Assembly (NCBI RefSeq): GCF_003208435.1
Contig: NZ_QKMF01000007.1
Coordinates: forward strand, 1-64,000
Length of the DNA: 64,000 nucleotides
From: Pelagimonas varians
Lineage (GTDB): Bacteria; Pseudomonadota; Alphaproteobacteria; Rhodobacterales; Rhodobacteraceae
Direction of reading: 5' to 3'
The notes below the pieces were generated by a model. The model did not search any database, had not been told where the DNA came from, and worked only from the letters and a program-made list of their open reading frames with translations. Of the stretch, positions 8,129 to 16,728 are shown one piece after another; positions within the stretch are counted from its first letter, which is position 1; every line of letters begins with the position of its first letter. Made by a program: the position numbers and the translations under genes.

Positions 8129-9409
8129 TCAGTCGTTGCGATGACGCGACAACCACGCCTCGGACCGCGACAGGATTTCCTCGCGCAGCGCCTCGGCTTC
8201 GATCTCGTCCACCGCTTCTGCGATAAAGCTCAGAACCAACAAGTCCTGCGCAATCGAATGCGGAATACCGCGCGATTGCAGATAGAACAATGCATCATCG
8301 TCAATGGCCCCCGATGTTGAGCCATGCGAACAGGCCACATCGTCGGCGTAGATTTCAAGCTCTGGCTTGGCAAGGAACTGGCTGTCCTCATCCAAAAGCA
8401 AAGACTGTGAAATCTGGTAGCCATCGGTTTTCTGAGCATCCGGCTTGACCAGAATTTTGCCCTGAAACACGCCAGTCGCCCCGTTGCGCAGCACCTTTTT
8501 GAACACCTGACGGCTTTCGCAATTCACCGCGTCATGGGTAACAAAGATCGTGTCATCGTGATGGAAATCGCCATCGCCCATGCAGGCCCCTGCGACATGC
8601 GCAAAGGCATCATCACCAGTCAGCTCAATCACGCATTCGTTGCGCGTCATCACGCCATTGACTGTCAAGGTAAAGCTTTTGAATGTGCTTTGAGCACCCA
8701 GGCGAGCAAAGATATGCGTCGCCGCGCGGCGTTCATGATCACGCCCTTGGGTCCGCACATGATGCAAAGTGCCGCCATCTGCAATATCCGCCTCAAGACA
8801 CTTGTTGAACCGTGCCGCTGCCGGACCGTTTTCCAACAATGTCAAAACTGCGCCACTGTCGACTTTGATCACATGATGCAGCATCGCATCCGAGGTTTCG
8901 GAGTCGTGACGATAGATTAGATTGACCGGCTTGCTCGGTGTTCCGGTCACATGGATCAACACGCCGTCTGTTGCAAAAGCCGTGTTCAGCGTTGCCAAAG
9001 GACGTTCCACCGGATCCTGACCACGCGCTTCAAGAACGCCGTACAAGTCCTTGGCCCAATGGATATCTTTAACATCGGCCAACCGGTCGATGCTGATACC
9101 TTCCAGCGCCAGATCATCTGATGCATCGGCGTCGAACACACCGTCAACAAAGACAACTTTCAAGCGGTCCATGTCACCAAACATCGGCGTCTCATCGGTG
9201 CTATACACCGCCGCAAGGATCACCGCAGCATCAACCAATGACGCGGGCTTGGTGTATTTCCAATACTCGTCGCGCGCATGTGGAAGGCCCATCGCCTGAA
9301 CGCGTGCCAAAGCATCTTGCCGCGCCGGTGTTGACCAGCCGCCGGTGGGCAACTCAAGCGCGTCAACCCGCGCCTGCGTTGGTCCCTGTTTCACCTGAGG
9401 AGCCGCCAT
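8129..9409 (-). CDS. sufD: Fe-S cluster assembly protein SufD
   Basis: SufD pairs with SufB to form the scaffold on which SufC drives cluster assembly in the cytoplasm. The 426-residue protein has the conserved C-terminal region KPELEIYADDVACSHGSTSG followed by DDDALFYLQSRGI, diagnostic of SufD, and the beta-helix repeats of the family before it. Its ATG overlaps the sufC stop by one base (TAATG), indicating translational coupling. Length is normal and no damage is seen. Confidence 0.95.
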   Translation of the reverse strand: MAAPQVKQGPTQARVDALELPTGGWSTPARQDALARVQAMGLPHARDEYWKYTKPASLVDAAVILAAVYSTDETPMFGDMDRLKVVFVDGVFDADASDDLALEGISIDRLADVKDIHWAKDLYGVLEARGQDPVERPLATLNTAFATDGVLIHVTGTPSKPVNLIYRHDSETSDAMLHHVIKVDSGAVLTLLENGPAAARFNKCLEADIADGGTLHHVRTQGRDHERRAATHIFARLGAQSTFKSFTLTVNGVMTRNECVIELTGDDAFAHVAGACMGDGDFHHDDTIFVTHDAVNCESRQVFKKVLRNGATGVFQGKILVKPDAQKTDGYQISQSLLLDEDSQFLAKPELEIYADDVACSHGSTSGAIDDDALFYLQSRGIPHSIAQDLLVLSFIAEAVDEIEAEALREEILSRSEAWLSRHRND

Positions 9410-10164
9410 TATGCGATCTCCGCCAAGATGTCGGAATAGCCGTTCTTCTCGACTTCCAGCGCCAGCTCGGGCCCGCCGGTTTTGACGATGCGGCCAGCCG
9501 CCATGATGTGCACCACGTCCGGTTTGATGTGGTCCAACAAACGCTGGTAGTGGGTGATCACAAGGAAGCCGCGGCCTTCATCACGCAGGGCGTTCACACC
9601 GTCCGCAACCAGCTTCATCGCATCAACGTCCAGACCGGAATCTGTTTCGTCCAAGATGCACATCTTTGGCTCAAGCATTGCCATTTGAAGGATCTCGTTA
9701 CGTTTCTTTTCTCCGCCGGAGAAACCGACATTGACCGGACGCTTTAGCATGTCGGCATCGATCTTCAGATCTTTGGCTTTGGCCCGCACCAGCTTAAGGA
9801 AATCGGCGGCGGACATTTCCTCTTCGCCGCGCGCTTTGCGCTGCGAATTCACGGCTGTCCGCAAGAACGTCATGTTGCCAACACCAGGGATTTCGACGGG
9901 GTATTGGAATGCCAAGAACAGGCCCGCTGCTGCGCGCTCTTCCGCTTCCATATCAAGCAGATCTTCGCCTGCCAGCGTGGCTTCGCCGCCGGTTACTTCG
10001 TAGCCACCCTTACCCGAAAGCACGTAAGACAAAGTCGACTTGCCAGAGCCATTGGGCCCCATGATCGCGTGTACTTTGCCAGCCTCAACAGTCAGATCGA
10101 CACCTTTGAGGATTTGCTTGTCCTCTTCTTCCAGTTTCACTTGCAGGTTTTTGATTTCCAGCAT
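9409..10164 (-). CDS. sufC: Fe-S cluster assembly ATPase SufC
   Basis: SufC is the ABC-type ATPase of the SufBCD complex and is soluble, not a transporter. The 251-residue protein has Walker A GPNGSGKST (36-44), the Q-loop in FQYPVEIPGV (about 87-96), signature FSGGEKKRNE (148-157) and Walker B with the catalytic glutamate in CILDETDSGLD (169-179), all as expected for SufC. It sits between a Rossmann-fold gene and sufD, overlapping sufD by one base. Confidence 0.97.
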   Translation of the reverse strand: MLEIKNLQVKLEEEDKQILKGVDLTVEAGKVHAIMGPNGSGKSTLSYVLSGKGGYEVTGGEATLAGEDLLDMEAEERAAAGLFLAFQYPVEIPGVGNMTFLRTAVNSQRKARGEEEMSAADFLKLVRAKAKDLKIDADMLKRPVNVGFSGGEKKRNEILQMAMLEPKMCILDETDSGLDVDAMKLVADGVNALRDEGRGFLVITHYQRLLDHIKPDVVHIMAAGRIVKTGGPELALEVEKNGYSDILAEIA

Positions 10165-10186
10165 GTTTATTCCTTCCTCGGCAGCG

Positions 10187-10780
10187 CTAGGGGTGCTGCA
10201 AAAACTTGACCACCTGGAACAGTTTTTCCGGTGGAATGGGGGTTGGGGTCACATGAAAATGCGCCATGCGCCCAGTGATTTCGGGTTGGCCAAGGTAGTC
10301 CTCGACCTTGTGGTAAAACTTTCGGTCTTTGTAATCGTCAAAGAACAGATCGACCGGCTTCTTGGTCAAAAACGCAGTGGCCAGCGCGCAGGCCTGCCGA
10401 AACCGGCCATCCACCAGAACCACGTCCGGTGCCGCAAACCCGTCTTGCCGCCAGATCCGAAGCGCATAATCGGCATAGCCGCGCCAGTTTTGGTCATCAA
10501 CAGGGTGGCCCCAGTCTTTGGTCGGGCCAATGTCAGCCCAGATCACATCGACAGATGTGCCCGCTGCGGGTGGGTTTTCCGCCAGCCAGCCTTGCATCAT
10601 CTTTGCCCAATCCGGGTCGGATTCGATCGCAATGACACGCGTGTTAGACAATTCGGACGCCATCACGGTGGATCCGCCAGAGCCGTATTCAAGAATGACA
10701 TCCGCCCCTTGATACGCCCGCGCCAAAAGCGCGGCCTCGGCCGATGGAAAAGTCAGCTCAGGGCGCTGCACAGCGGTCAT
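10187..10780 (-). CDS. Methyltransferase-like Rossmann-fold protein in the Suf operon
   Basis: This is a 197-residue protein with a class I SAM-binding pattern: ILEYGSGGSTVMASE (about 29-43) resembles motif I, followed by RVIAIESDPDW, where the acidic residue would bind the ribose. Later VVLVDGRFRQACAL and FFDDYKDRKFYHKVEDYLG are typical of a small family found in alphaproteobacteria. It has no known function. It lies 22 bp upstream of sufC and 58 bp after a small membrane protein on the same strand, so it is almost certainly co-transcribed with the suf genes. Binding of SAM is inferred from the motif only. Confidence 0.65.
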   Translation of the reverse strand: MTAVQRPELTFPSAEAALLARAYQGADVILEYGSGGSTVMASELSNTRVIAIESDPDWAKMMQGWLAENPPAAGTSVDVIWADIGPTKDWGHPVDDQNWRGYADYALRIWRQDGFAAPDVVLVDGRFRQACALATAFLTKKPVDLFFDDYKDRKFYHKVEDYLGQPEITGRMAHFHVTPTPIPPEKLFQVVKFLQHP

Positions 10781-10838
10781 GCCTGCTGACTCCCGGCCTG
10801 CGGTGCCAATATGTCGAATGAGCCGAGCATGTCGTTCC

Positions 10839-11042
10839 TTACTCGCGCCAACCGAAACGGTCTGCCAGATGGGTCAATCCCCGCGCGAGCAAAAGCCCCG
10901 CGATCACGCCACCAGCGACCCAAAACACCGGATTGCCGTGGTCGGTGCCGTATCGGACATAAAACATGCCAATCGCGCCCCCGAGAACCGGTAGACCGTA
11001 AGGCAGGAAATCCCAAATTCCGCCTTTGTTGTAGTCAGACAT
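10839..11042 (-). CDS. Small membrane protein in the Suf operon
   Basis: This encodes a 67-residue protein starting MSDYNKGGIWDFLPYGLPVLG, with two hydrophobic segments (LPVLGGAIGMFYV and FWVAGGVIAGLLLARGL) and a short charged tail. The start has a purine-rich site (AGGGGAGCG) just upstream. The function is unknown. It is one of two short membrane genes placed between sufB and the Rossmann-fold gene on the same strand, separated by only 14 bp. Confidence 0.65.
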   Translation of the reverse strand: MSDYNKGGIWDFLPYGLPVLGGAIGMFYVRYGTDHGNPVFWVAGGVIAGLLLARGLTHLADRFGWRE

Positions 11043-11056
11043 ATCGCTCCCCTACC

Positions 11057-11251
11057 TTATTCATCGCCGCGCCATTTCTGGACCAGTTGCGCCACTGTAC
11101 TGCCCAAAAAGCCGGACACGAAGGACACTGCAATCACCGCAGTCATCGACAGTTGAACAGCGACTTGACTGACAACGACGGAAAACCCTGCGCAAAAAAC
11201 GCCGGTCATAATGGCCGTAATCAGCAAAGAGCTTCCCATACCGGATTTCAT
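11057..11251 (-). CDS. Small two-helix membrane protein in the Suf operon
   Basis: This encodes a 64-residue protein beginning MKSGMGSSLLITAIMTGVFCAG, with two membrane helices (LITAIMTGVFCAGFSVVV and TAVIAVSFVSGFLGSTVAQLV) and a charged end QKWRGDE. A competing frame at 11061-11267 lacks hydrophobic organisation and is rejected. It lies 90 bp after sufB. The function is unknown and only position ties it to Fe-S assembly. Confidence 0.6.
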   Translation of the reverse strand: MKSGMGSSLLITAIMTGVFCAGFSVVVSQVAVQLSMTAVIAVSFVSGFLGSTVAQLVQKWRGDE

Positions 11252-11341
11252 TCAACACACGTTCCAATCGCGCCGGCTATGCGATCCCTGTGAACAGACA
11301 TGTGCCATTCGGATCGCAAAGCTCAACGCAGTTTTCAAATA

Positions 11342-12862
11342 TCAGCCAACGGACCCTTCGAGAGAAATTGCAACCAGCTGCTGTGCTTCCATCGCGAATT
11401 CCATTGGCAAGGCTTGTAGCACTTCCTTACAGAACCCGTTGACCACCAGCGCCACTGCGTCTTCTTCGTTCATGCCGCGCTGACGGCAGTAAAACAGCTG
11501 CTCGTCATCCACCTTGGAGGTCGTGGCTTCGTGCTCTACCCGAGACGAGTTATTCTTGACCTCGATATAAGGCACAGTGTGCGCCCCACATTTGTCGCCA
11601 ATCAACAAGCTGTCGCACTGCGTATAATTGCGCGATTCCTTGGCCTTGGGGTGCATCGATACCAAGCCGCGATAGGTGTTTTGCGCCACACCCGCCGAGA
11701 TACCTTTGGAGACGATCCGCGATTTTGTGTTGCGACCGAGATGAACCATTTTGGTACCGGTGTCGGCTTGCTGATGGTTGTTGGCAATCGCGATCGAATA
11801 GAATTCGCCCTGGCTTTCATTGCCGCGCAAGATGCAGCTTGGGTACTTCCACGTCACAGCCGAACCGGTTTCCACCTGCGTCCACATAATCTTGGCACGA
11901 TCACCACGACAATCAGCCCGCTTGGTGACAAAGTTATAGATGCCGCCAACGCCGTTTTCATCCCCTGGATACCAGTTCTGAACCGTCGAATATTTCACTT
12001 CGGCATCTTCTTCGATGATGATCTCGACCACCGCTGCGTGCAGCTGCGCCACATCCCGCTTCGGCGCGGTACAACCTTCAAGGTAACTGACATAGCTGCC
12101 CTTGTCGGCAATGATCAACGTACGCTCAAACTGGCCGGTGTTTTCGGCATTGATGCGGAAATAGGTCGACAGTTCCATCGGGCAGCGCACACCGGGCGGC
12201 ACATAAACAAACGAACCATCCGAAAACACAGCACTGTTCAACGTTGCGTAGAAATTGTCAGATACCGGAACCACCGTTCCCAGATATTTTTTCACCAGAT
12301 CAGGGTATTCGCGGATCGCCTCGGAGATCGAACAAAAGATCACGCCGGCCTTCTTCAACTCGGCTTGGAACGTTGTCCCGACCGAGACGGAATCGAATAC
12401 GGCATCAACCGCGACTTTGCGGCCCTCGGCGGGGATATCCTCAGCACCTTCAACACCCGCAAGGATCATCTGTTCCTTCAGCGGAATGCCTAGCTTTTTA
12501 TAGGTATCCAAAAGCTTCGGATCGACCTCATCCAATGACTTGGGCTTTTCAACCATGCTCTTGGGACGCGCGTAGTAATACAGATCCTGAAAGTTGATGT
12601 CAGGATACTCCACCATCGCCCAGTCCGGCTCGACCAGCTTTTCCCAACGCGAAAACGCTTGCAGACGCCATTCGGTCATCCACTCCGGCTCTTCGTTCTT
12701 TTCGGAAATCAAACGCACGATATCGGGGTTCACGCCTTTTGGGGCGTATTCCATCTCGATCTCGGTGTCCCAGCCGTATTTGTAGGTGCTGACAGCCGCA
12801 ACCGCGTCAACCGTTTCCTGATCGACGCCGTCCTTGACGACCACTTCTTCTTTAGCTGTCAT
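11342..12862 (-). CDS. sufB: Fe-S cluster assembly scaffold SufB
   Basis: SufB forms the SufBCD scaffold where the nascent Fe-S cluster is built. The 506-residue protein shows the family core [18 protein letters not shown], the region [20 protein letters not shown] near the cluster site, and the ending [20 protein letters not shown]. The ATG at 12860-12862 is chosen over an upstream in-frame ATG because AGGAAATGAG precedes it and the family begins with this region. It follows the class I desulfurase by 14 bp. Confidence 0.96.
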   Translation of the reverse strand: MTAKEEVVVKDGVDQETVDAVAAVSTYKYGWDTEIEMEYAPKGVNPDIVRLISEKNEEPEWMTEWRLQAFSRWEKLVEPDWAMVEYPDINFQDLYYYARPKSMVEKPKSLDEVDPKLLDTYKKLGIPLKEQMILAGVEGAEDIPAEGRKVAVDAVFDSVSVGTTFQAELKKAGVIFCSISEAIREYPDLVKKYLGTVVPVSDNFYATLNSAVFSDGSFVYVPPGVRCPMELSTYFRINAENTGQFERTLIIADKGSYVSYLEGCTAPKRDVAQLHAAVVEIIIEEDAEVKYSTVQNWYPGDENGVGGIYNFVTKRADCRGDRAKIMWTQVETGSAVTWKYPSCILRGNESQGEFYSIAIANNHQQADTGTKMVHLGRNTKSRIVSKGISAGVAQNTYRGLVSMHPKAKESRNYTQCDSLLIGDKCGAHTVPYIEVKNNSSRVEHEATTSKVDDEQLFYCRQRGMNEEDAVALVVNGFCKEVLQALPMEFAMEAQQLVAISLEGSVG

Positions 12863-12876
12863 CTCATTTCCTTTTC

Positions 12877-13920
12877 TCATGCGGCCCGTTCGCAATGCCG
12901 CTTGTATGCCTTTAGCCACGCTTCTGCGAAACGCGTCACATCTTCAACCGAGGTGGTGGGCCCGATGCTCACCCGGATTGCGCATTGCGCAATCGCCTCG
13001 TCATATCCCATTGCGGTCAGCACCTTGCTGGCCCGCACCTTTCCGCTTGAACAGGCACTGCCTGCACTGATGGCGAATCCCGCAAGATCCATCTGCATCA
13101 CCTGTGTCTCACCCTTCCAGCCCGGAACGGCAAAACAGGACGTATTTGGCAGCCGCGTAGCGGCTTTCCCGACAAAAATAGTCTCTTTCGCGCTGGCCGC
13201 AATAGTTGATTCTAGAATGTTTCTAATTTCTTCAACCCGCGCCCAGTCGCCGCGGTCCAATTCAGCCGCCGCAGCAGTGGCCGCTGCGCCAAAGCCTGCG
13301 ATGCCGGGAACGTTTTCCGTTCCGGCACGACGTCCCATTTCCTGACCGCCGCCCTTGAGCTGCGCCGCCAGTTCAGTGCCCCGTTTTAAAACCAGTGCGC
13401 CAATCCCCTTGGGACCGCCCAGCTTATGTGCCGAAATCAACGCCATCTCACATTCAAGCCAGTTGAAAGCCACGGGGATCTTGCCAAAGGCCTGTGTGGC
13501 ATCCACCACAGCAAGGCCCTGCGGCAAAACCTGCACAACTCCGGTTTCCGAGTTCGCAAGTTGCAGCGCCGTACGCGCAGGATCCGTCACCGTCACAGCC
13601 CCGTTACAATCAACGGCTAGAACTGGATCAGCCCAAGCCCCAACCGCATCATGCTCAACTTCCGCCCCGACAAACCCGCGCCCCGCCAAGGCCAAAGCCG
13701 CAGCTTCCGTCGCACTCGACACAAAAATAACATCCGCTCCATCAGCCCCGAAGGCCGCAGCCACCTGCCCGCGCGCCTTCTCGACCAAAGACTTCGCCGC
13801 CCGCCCTTCCCCGTGCACAGAAGACGGGTTCCCGACCACATCCAGAGCGGCAATCATTGCCGTTCTCGCCTCATCGCGCACAGGCGCGGTGGCATTCCAA
13901 TCTAGGTAGACACGGCTCAT
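12877..13920 (-). CDS. Class I cysteine desulfurase (IscS/NifS-like)
   Basis: This pyridoxal phosphate enzyme supplies sulfur from cysteine. The 347-residue protein starts [18 protein letters not shown] and has the cofactor lysine K166 in [11 protein letters not shown] and catalytic cysteine C290 in GSACSSGKV, the short active-site loop of class I enzymes. The operon therefore carries two desulfurases, this one and SufS. It is somewhat shorter than E. coli IscS (about 400 residues). The start at 13920 follows family convention. Within the coding sequence a short AT-rich stretch at 13201-13230 contains an Irr-box-like palindrome (13213-13225). It is second in the operon, after the IscR-like gene. 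Confidence 0.9.
   Translation of the reverse strand: MSRVYLDWNATAPVRDEARTAMIAALDVVGNPSSVHGEGRAAKSLVEKARGQVAAAFGADGADVIFVSSATEAAALALAGRGFVGAEVEHDAVGAWADPVLAVDCNGAVTVTDPARTALQLANSETGVVQVLPQGLAVVDATQAFGKIPVAFNWLECEMALISAHKLGGPKGIGALVLKRGTELAAQLKGGGQEMGRRAGTENVPGIAGFGAAATAAAAELDRGDWARVEEIRNILESTIAASAKETIFVGKAATRLPNTSCFAVPGWKGETQVMQMDLAGFAISAGSACSSGKVRASKVLTAMGYDEAIAQCAIRVSIGPTTSVEDVTRFAEAWLKAYKRHCERAA
13213..13225. promoter_or_regulatory. Irr-box-like palindrome inside the desulfurase gene
   Basis: TAGAA-TGT-TTCTA is an exact 5-3-5 palindrome of the same form as the site at 14570-14586, lying in an AT-rich patch of an otherwise GC-rich gene, about 350 bp before sufB. It could be an internal iron-responsive site or chance. 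Confidence 0.3.
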
Positions 13921-13922
13921 GG

Positions 13923-13983
13923 TTTCTTCTGTCCAAAAATATCCCGGGGGAAGCCGCATTTTGCGGCTGGGGGCAGCGCCCCC
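13923..13983. repeat. Dispersed intergenic repeat, copy 1
   Basis: The gap between the iscR-like and desulfurase genes is almost entirely this element. It begins TTTCTTCTGTCC, continues AAAAATATCCCGGGGG, has an inner hairpin GCCGCA-TTT-TGCGGC and ends GGGGGCAGCGCCCCC. Copy 2 at 61546-61613 shares the flanks but has a different inner hairpin. It may act as a processing or attenuation hairpin between iscR and the rest of the operon. Confidence 0.75.
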
Positions 13984-14451
13984 TTACAGCTTTTCATCGT
14001 CCACTACCGCAAACAGGTTCGGAACTGCAGGGCAAGGGGCCAAATCATTTTTCACCACATCCGACAGTCGCGTCTGATGCAAAAACACATAGACATGCGC
14101 ACTCAATCCTTCCCACAAACGGTTGGTCAAGGATTGCGCACGGCTTCCGGACAAAGCCCCCGATGCCCCGGCCCCCTTGTGCATGGCATCCACAGTCTCG
14201 TCTACGGCCGCCAAAATCTCGGACACACGAATGTCCGACGGCACCCGCGCCAAACGGTATCCGCCGCCGGGCCCGCGCACCGATTCGACCAATCCGGCAC
14301 GGCGCAGCTTGACAAAAAGTTGCTCAAGATAGGGCAACGACACGTCCTGACGCTTTGAAATATCTCCCAAAGTCACCAACTGATCATCCGGCTGCAGCGC
14401 AATATCGGTCAAAGCGACCATCGCGTAGCGGCCTTTTGTACTTAGCTTCAT
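13984..14451 (-). CDS. iscR: Rrf2/IscR-family transcriptional regulator
   Basis: This is a 155-residue regulator beginning MKLSTKGRYAMVALTDIAL, the typical Rrf2 winged-helix start; the recognition part ISKRQDVSLPYLEQLFVKLR and wing GPGGGYRLAR follow. It heads the Suf operon, the usual place for IscR. The segment that in E. coli IscR holds three cysteines and a histidine reads here MHKGAGASGALSGSRAQSLTN (about 90-110): the last cysteine aligns with S107 and the histidine with N110. The only cysteine is C140. An IscR with atypical cluster ligation has been described from Rhodobacter sphaeroides, so this may be the family form. It probably represses the operon. The start at 14451 is set by family alignment. 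Confidence 0.85.
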   Translation of the reverse strand: MKLSTKGRYAMVALTDIALQPDDQLVTLGDISKRQDVSLPYLEQLFVKLRRAGLVESVRGPGGGYRLARVPSDIRVSEILAAVDETVDAMHKGAGASGALSGSRAQSLTNRLWEGLSAHVYVFLHQTRLSDVVKNDLAPCPAVPNLFAVVDDEKL

Positions 14452-14569
14452 ACCAATCCCACCTTTTTCCCACAGTTCCCTGATCATTTGAGACCCAAAC
14501 CGCGCTAACAATTGACCTTGGCGCAGCAATTGCCTATCTGCACTCTAGCCCGAAGCCGGCACAAGCCGG

Positions 14570-14586
14570 TTTAGAATAGTTCTAAG
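14570..14586. promoter_or_regulatory. Putative Irr (ICE-type) iron box
   Basis: TTTAGAATAGTTCTAAG is a palindrome with one mismatch in 17 and fits my recollection of the TTTAGAA-N3-TTCTAAA iron control element bound by Irr in alphaproteobacteria. It lies 119 bp before the iscR-like gene and 61 bp before the hydrolase on the other strand, in their shared promoter region. Iron control of suf genes by Irr is known or predicted in this class. Confidence 0.6.
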
Positions 14587-14646
14587 GTGCCCAAGCGAAT
14601 TCGTCAAGAATTCAACTGCACCCTAACAGGAGCACGTAACAGCCCC

Positions 14647-15300
14647 ATGCCCGAGGTCATCTTTCCCGGACCCGAAGGCCGCCTTGAAGGCCGCTATCAT
14701 CCGCAAAAAGACCGTGATGCCCCCATTGCCATTGTGTTGCATCCGCATCCGCAATTTGGCGGCACCATGAACAACAAAGTTGTGTATAATCTGCACTACG
14801 CTTTCTACAACATGGGTTTCACCGTGTTGCGGTTCAATTTCCGCGGCGTTGGCCGTAGCCAAGGTGAATATGACCAAGGCGTCGGTGAACTGTCGGATGC
14901 TGCGTCGGCGCTCGATTATTTACAATCGATGAACAACAACTCCAAGCATTGCTGGGTCGCAGGATTCAGCTTTGGCGCTTGGATCGGCATGCAACTGCTG
15001 ATGCGCCGGCCTGAAATCACCGGTTTCGTCTCGGTCTCGCCGCCAGCGAATATGTACGACTTTTCGTTTCTGGCCCCTTGTCCGGCTTCTGGCCTGATCA
15101 TCAACGGCAAAGCAGACCGCGTCGCCCCGCCCGTGGACACAACCGCGCTGGTGAACAAGCTGCACGAACAAAAAGGCATCACTGTCACCCACCAAGAAGT
15201 CGAAGGGTCCGGCCACTTTTTTGAAGAGCCGCACATGGACACAATGATTGACAGCGTCTCTGGCTATGTCAAACGTCGCCTGACCGAAAACACCCGCTAG
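14647..15300 (+). CDS. Alpha/beta hydrolase
   Basis: This 217-residue cytoplasmic hydrolase has the nucleophile serine S108 in AGFSFGAW, acid D157 in NGKADRVAPP and histidine H190 in GSGHFFEEP, a complete triad. The opening MPEVIFPGPEGRLEGRYHP and HPHPQFGGTMNNKVV match a conserved family of uncharacterised alpha/beta hydrolases. The start at 14647 is chosen because the family begins there; an upstream in-frame ATG at 14587 lies next to the Irr-box palindrome. The substrate is unknown. It is followed 59 bp later by a small gene on the same strand. Confidence 0.8.
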   Translation: MPEVIFPGPEGRLEGRYHPQKDRDAPIAIVLHPHPQFGGTMNNKVVYNLHYAFYNMGFTVLRFNFRGVGRSQGEYDQGVGELSDAASALDYLQSMNNNSKHCWVAGFSFGAWIGMQLLMRRPEITGFVSVSPPANMYDFSFLAPCPASGLIINGKADRVAPPVDTTALVNKLHEQKGITVTHQEVEGSGHFFEEPHMDTMIDSVSGYVKRRLTENTR

Positions 15301-15359
15301 TACAAACACTTGGGCCGCGAACTTAACGCGGCCCAGATGACGATCAGAAAGGCCCCCTC

Positions 15360-15641
15360 ATGTCTGTTGTTGACGACCTCGCGGATAAGCTTGCGCAAGA
15401 TGTGATCAAGGCAATGGACGCCCTTGGGGATGAACAATTGCCCGAACAGGTCGCGAATGTGCTTGGGGCTTCTTCCCCCAGTTCCGAAGACATTTTTCGC
15501 GCCGCAGTCCGCATTCGGCTGGCAGAGCGCCGCGCTCGTAACTTCCTGAACGAACATGTCAAGACCGCGCTCGCCGCCAGAAAACAAGGCGAAGCTATTC
15601 CCAAAGCGATCGCGCCCGGAACTGATAACGAACACCTCTAG
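15360..15641 (+). CDS. Hypothetical 93-residue protein
   Basis: I do not recognise this family. The protein is helical and charged (MSVVDDLADKLAQDVIKAMDAL), with an Arg-rich stretch IRLAERRARNFLNEHVKTALAAR. GAAAGG lies about 9 bases before the ATG. It lies between the hydrolase and the HD-domain gene on the same strand, separated by 59 and 42 bp, so the three may be co-transcribed. Confidence 0.6.
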   Translation: MSVVDDLADKLAQDVIKAMDALGDEQLPEQVANVLGASSPSSEDIFRAAVRIRLAERRARNFLNEHVKTALAARKQGEAIPKAIAPGTDNEHL

Positions 15642-15683
15642 GCTGGGGACATCAGCCCCCGCCCGACGACTTAAGGACGGGAT

Positions 15684-16274
15684 ATGAGTGACTGTAACTT
15701 AGACGCACAGATGACCTTTTTGGTTGAGGCGGACCGGCTTAAATCGGTAAACCGCGCCACAACGCTGTGCGATGGATCCCGGCCGGAAAACAGTGCCGAA
15801 CACAGCTGGCACGCAGCGCTTTATGCAATGACTTTGGCCGACCAAGCGCCCGAAGGCTGCGATGTAAACCGCGTTATTCAAATGTTATTGCTGCATGATC
15901 TGGTCGAAATCGATGCTGGAGATGCTCCTGTGTTCGGCGACCATGATCATCAAGCCATTGAGGCTGCTGAAAAGCTCGCAGCAGACCGGATTTTCGGCCT
16001 TTTACCCACCGAGCAAGCCGCGCGATTCCGTGCCATCTGGGACGAGTTCGAAGCCAACCAATCGCCCGAAGCGCAATATGCAAAATCCTTGGACCGCATG
16101 GTTGCACCGGTTCAAAACCTGCACTCTGGCGGTGGGTCTTGGATTGACTACGGCGTCGATTGGGACAGGTTCGCAAGCCGCGTTGGCCACAAGATCGATA
16201 ATGGTGCCCCCGGCCTTTGGGCTTGGATCGCACCGCGCGCCAAGGCGTTTTTAGATCGATTGAATGTGTCTTAA
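15684..16274 (+). CDS. HD-domain phosphohydrolase (HDDC2/YfbR-like)
   Basis: This is a 196-residue metal-dependent phosphohydrolase of the HD superfamily. Metal ligands are visible in AEHSWHAALYAM (H40, H43), LLLHDLVEIDAGD (H71, D72) and KSLDRMVAPVQN near residue 138. Relatives act as 5'-nucleotidases on deoxynucleoside monophosphates. Length matches the family. The substrate is inferred from the family. Confidence 0.75.
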   Translation: MSDCNLDAQMTFLVEADRLKSVNRATTLCDGSRPENSAEHSWHAALYAMTLADQAPEGCDVNRVIQMLLLHDLVEIDAGDAPVFGDHDHQAIEAAEKLAADRIFGLLPTEQAARFRAIWDEFEANQSPEAQYAKSLDRMVAPVQNLHSGGGSWIDYGVDWDRFASRVGHKIDNGAPGLWAWIAPRAKAFLDRLNVS

Positions 16275-16283
16275 GACAGGGCG

Positions 16284-16712
16284 CTAGCTTGGTTGAACAG
16301 GCCATTTCGCGCCCAAATCGTGCAAACCGGCTTGGATCAGCTCTTGGACCGCATCTAGATTAACGCGGTCCAGCGCCCCTAAATACAGACAGGATTTCCC
16401 CAGTTTGTGCGGGCCAATCCGCGACAGGATGTCCGAAAAATCAGCATAGCCGGGCATGATATACAAAACCATGTTCGCTTTGCGCGGCGCAAATCCGGTT
16501 GCCAGAAAATCTCCGCTGCGGCCGCTTTCATAATGGTAATGGTACTGTCCATAGCCGATGATACTTGTCCCCCACATGCGTGGCTGCCAGCCTGTGACTT
16601 TCTGGAACAAAGTATCCAGCACAACAGCATCCTTGCGCCTGCGATCCGGCAAGACCTGCGCGAGATACGCAGACACCGACGCGTTGGTCGCTTGTGTTTT
16701 GTTTTCAGCCAT
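16284..16712 (-). CDS. DUF1801 domain protein
   Basis: This is a 142-residue protein starting MAENKTQATNASVSAYLAQV. The stretch MWGTSIIGYGQYHYHYESGRSGDFLATG and GKSCLYLGALDRVNLDAVQELI are typical of DUF1801 (YdhG/YjbR-like fold) proteins, whose function is unknown. It is 16 bp downstream of lpdA on the same strand. The start at 16712 avoids a 5' extension that would overlap lpdA. Confidence 0.75.
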   Translation of the reverse strand: MAENKTQATNASVSAYLAQVLPDRRRKDAVVLDTLFQKVTGWQPRMWGTSIIGYGQYHYHYESGRSGDFLATGFAPRKANMVLYIMPGYADFSDILSRIGPHKLGKSCLYLGALDRVNLDAVQELIQAGLHDLGAKWPVQPS

Positions 16713-16728
16713 AACGCACTCAATCGGG

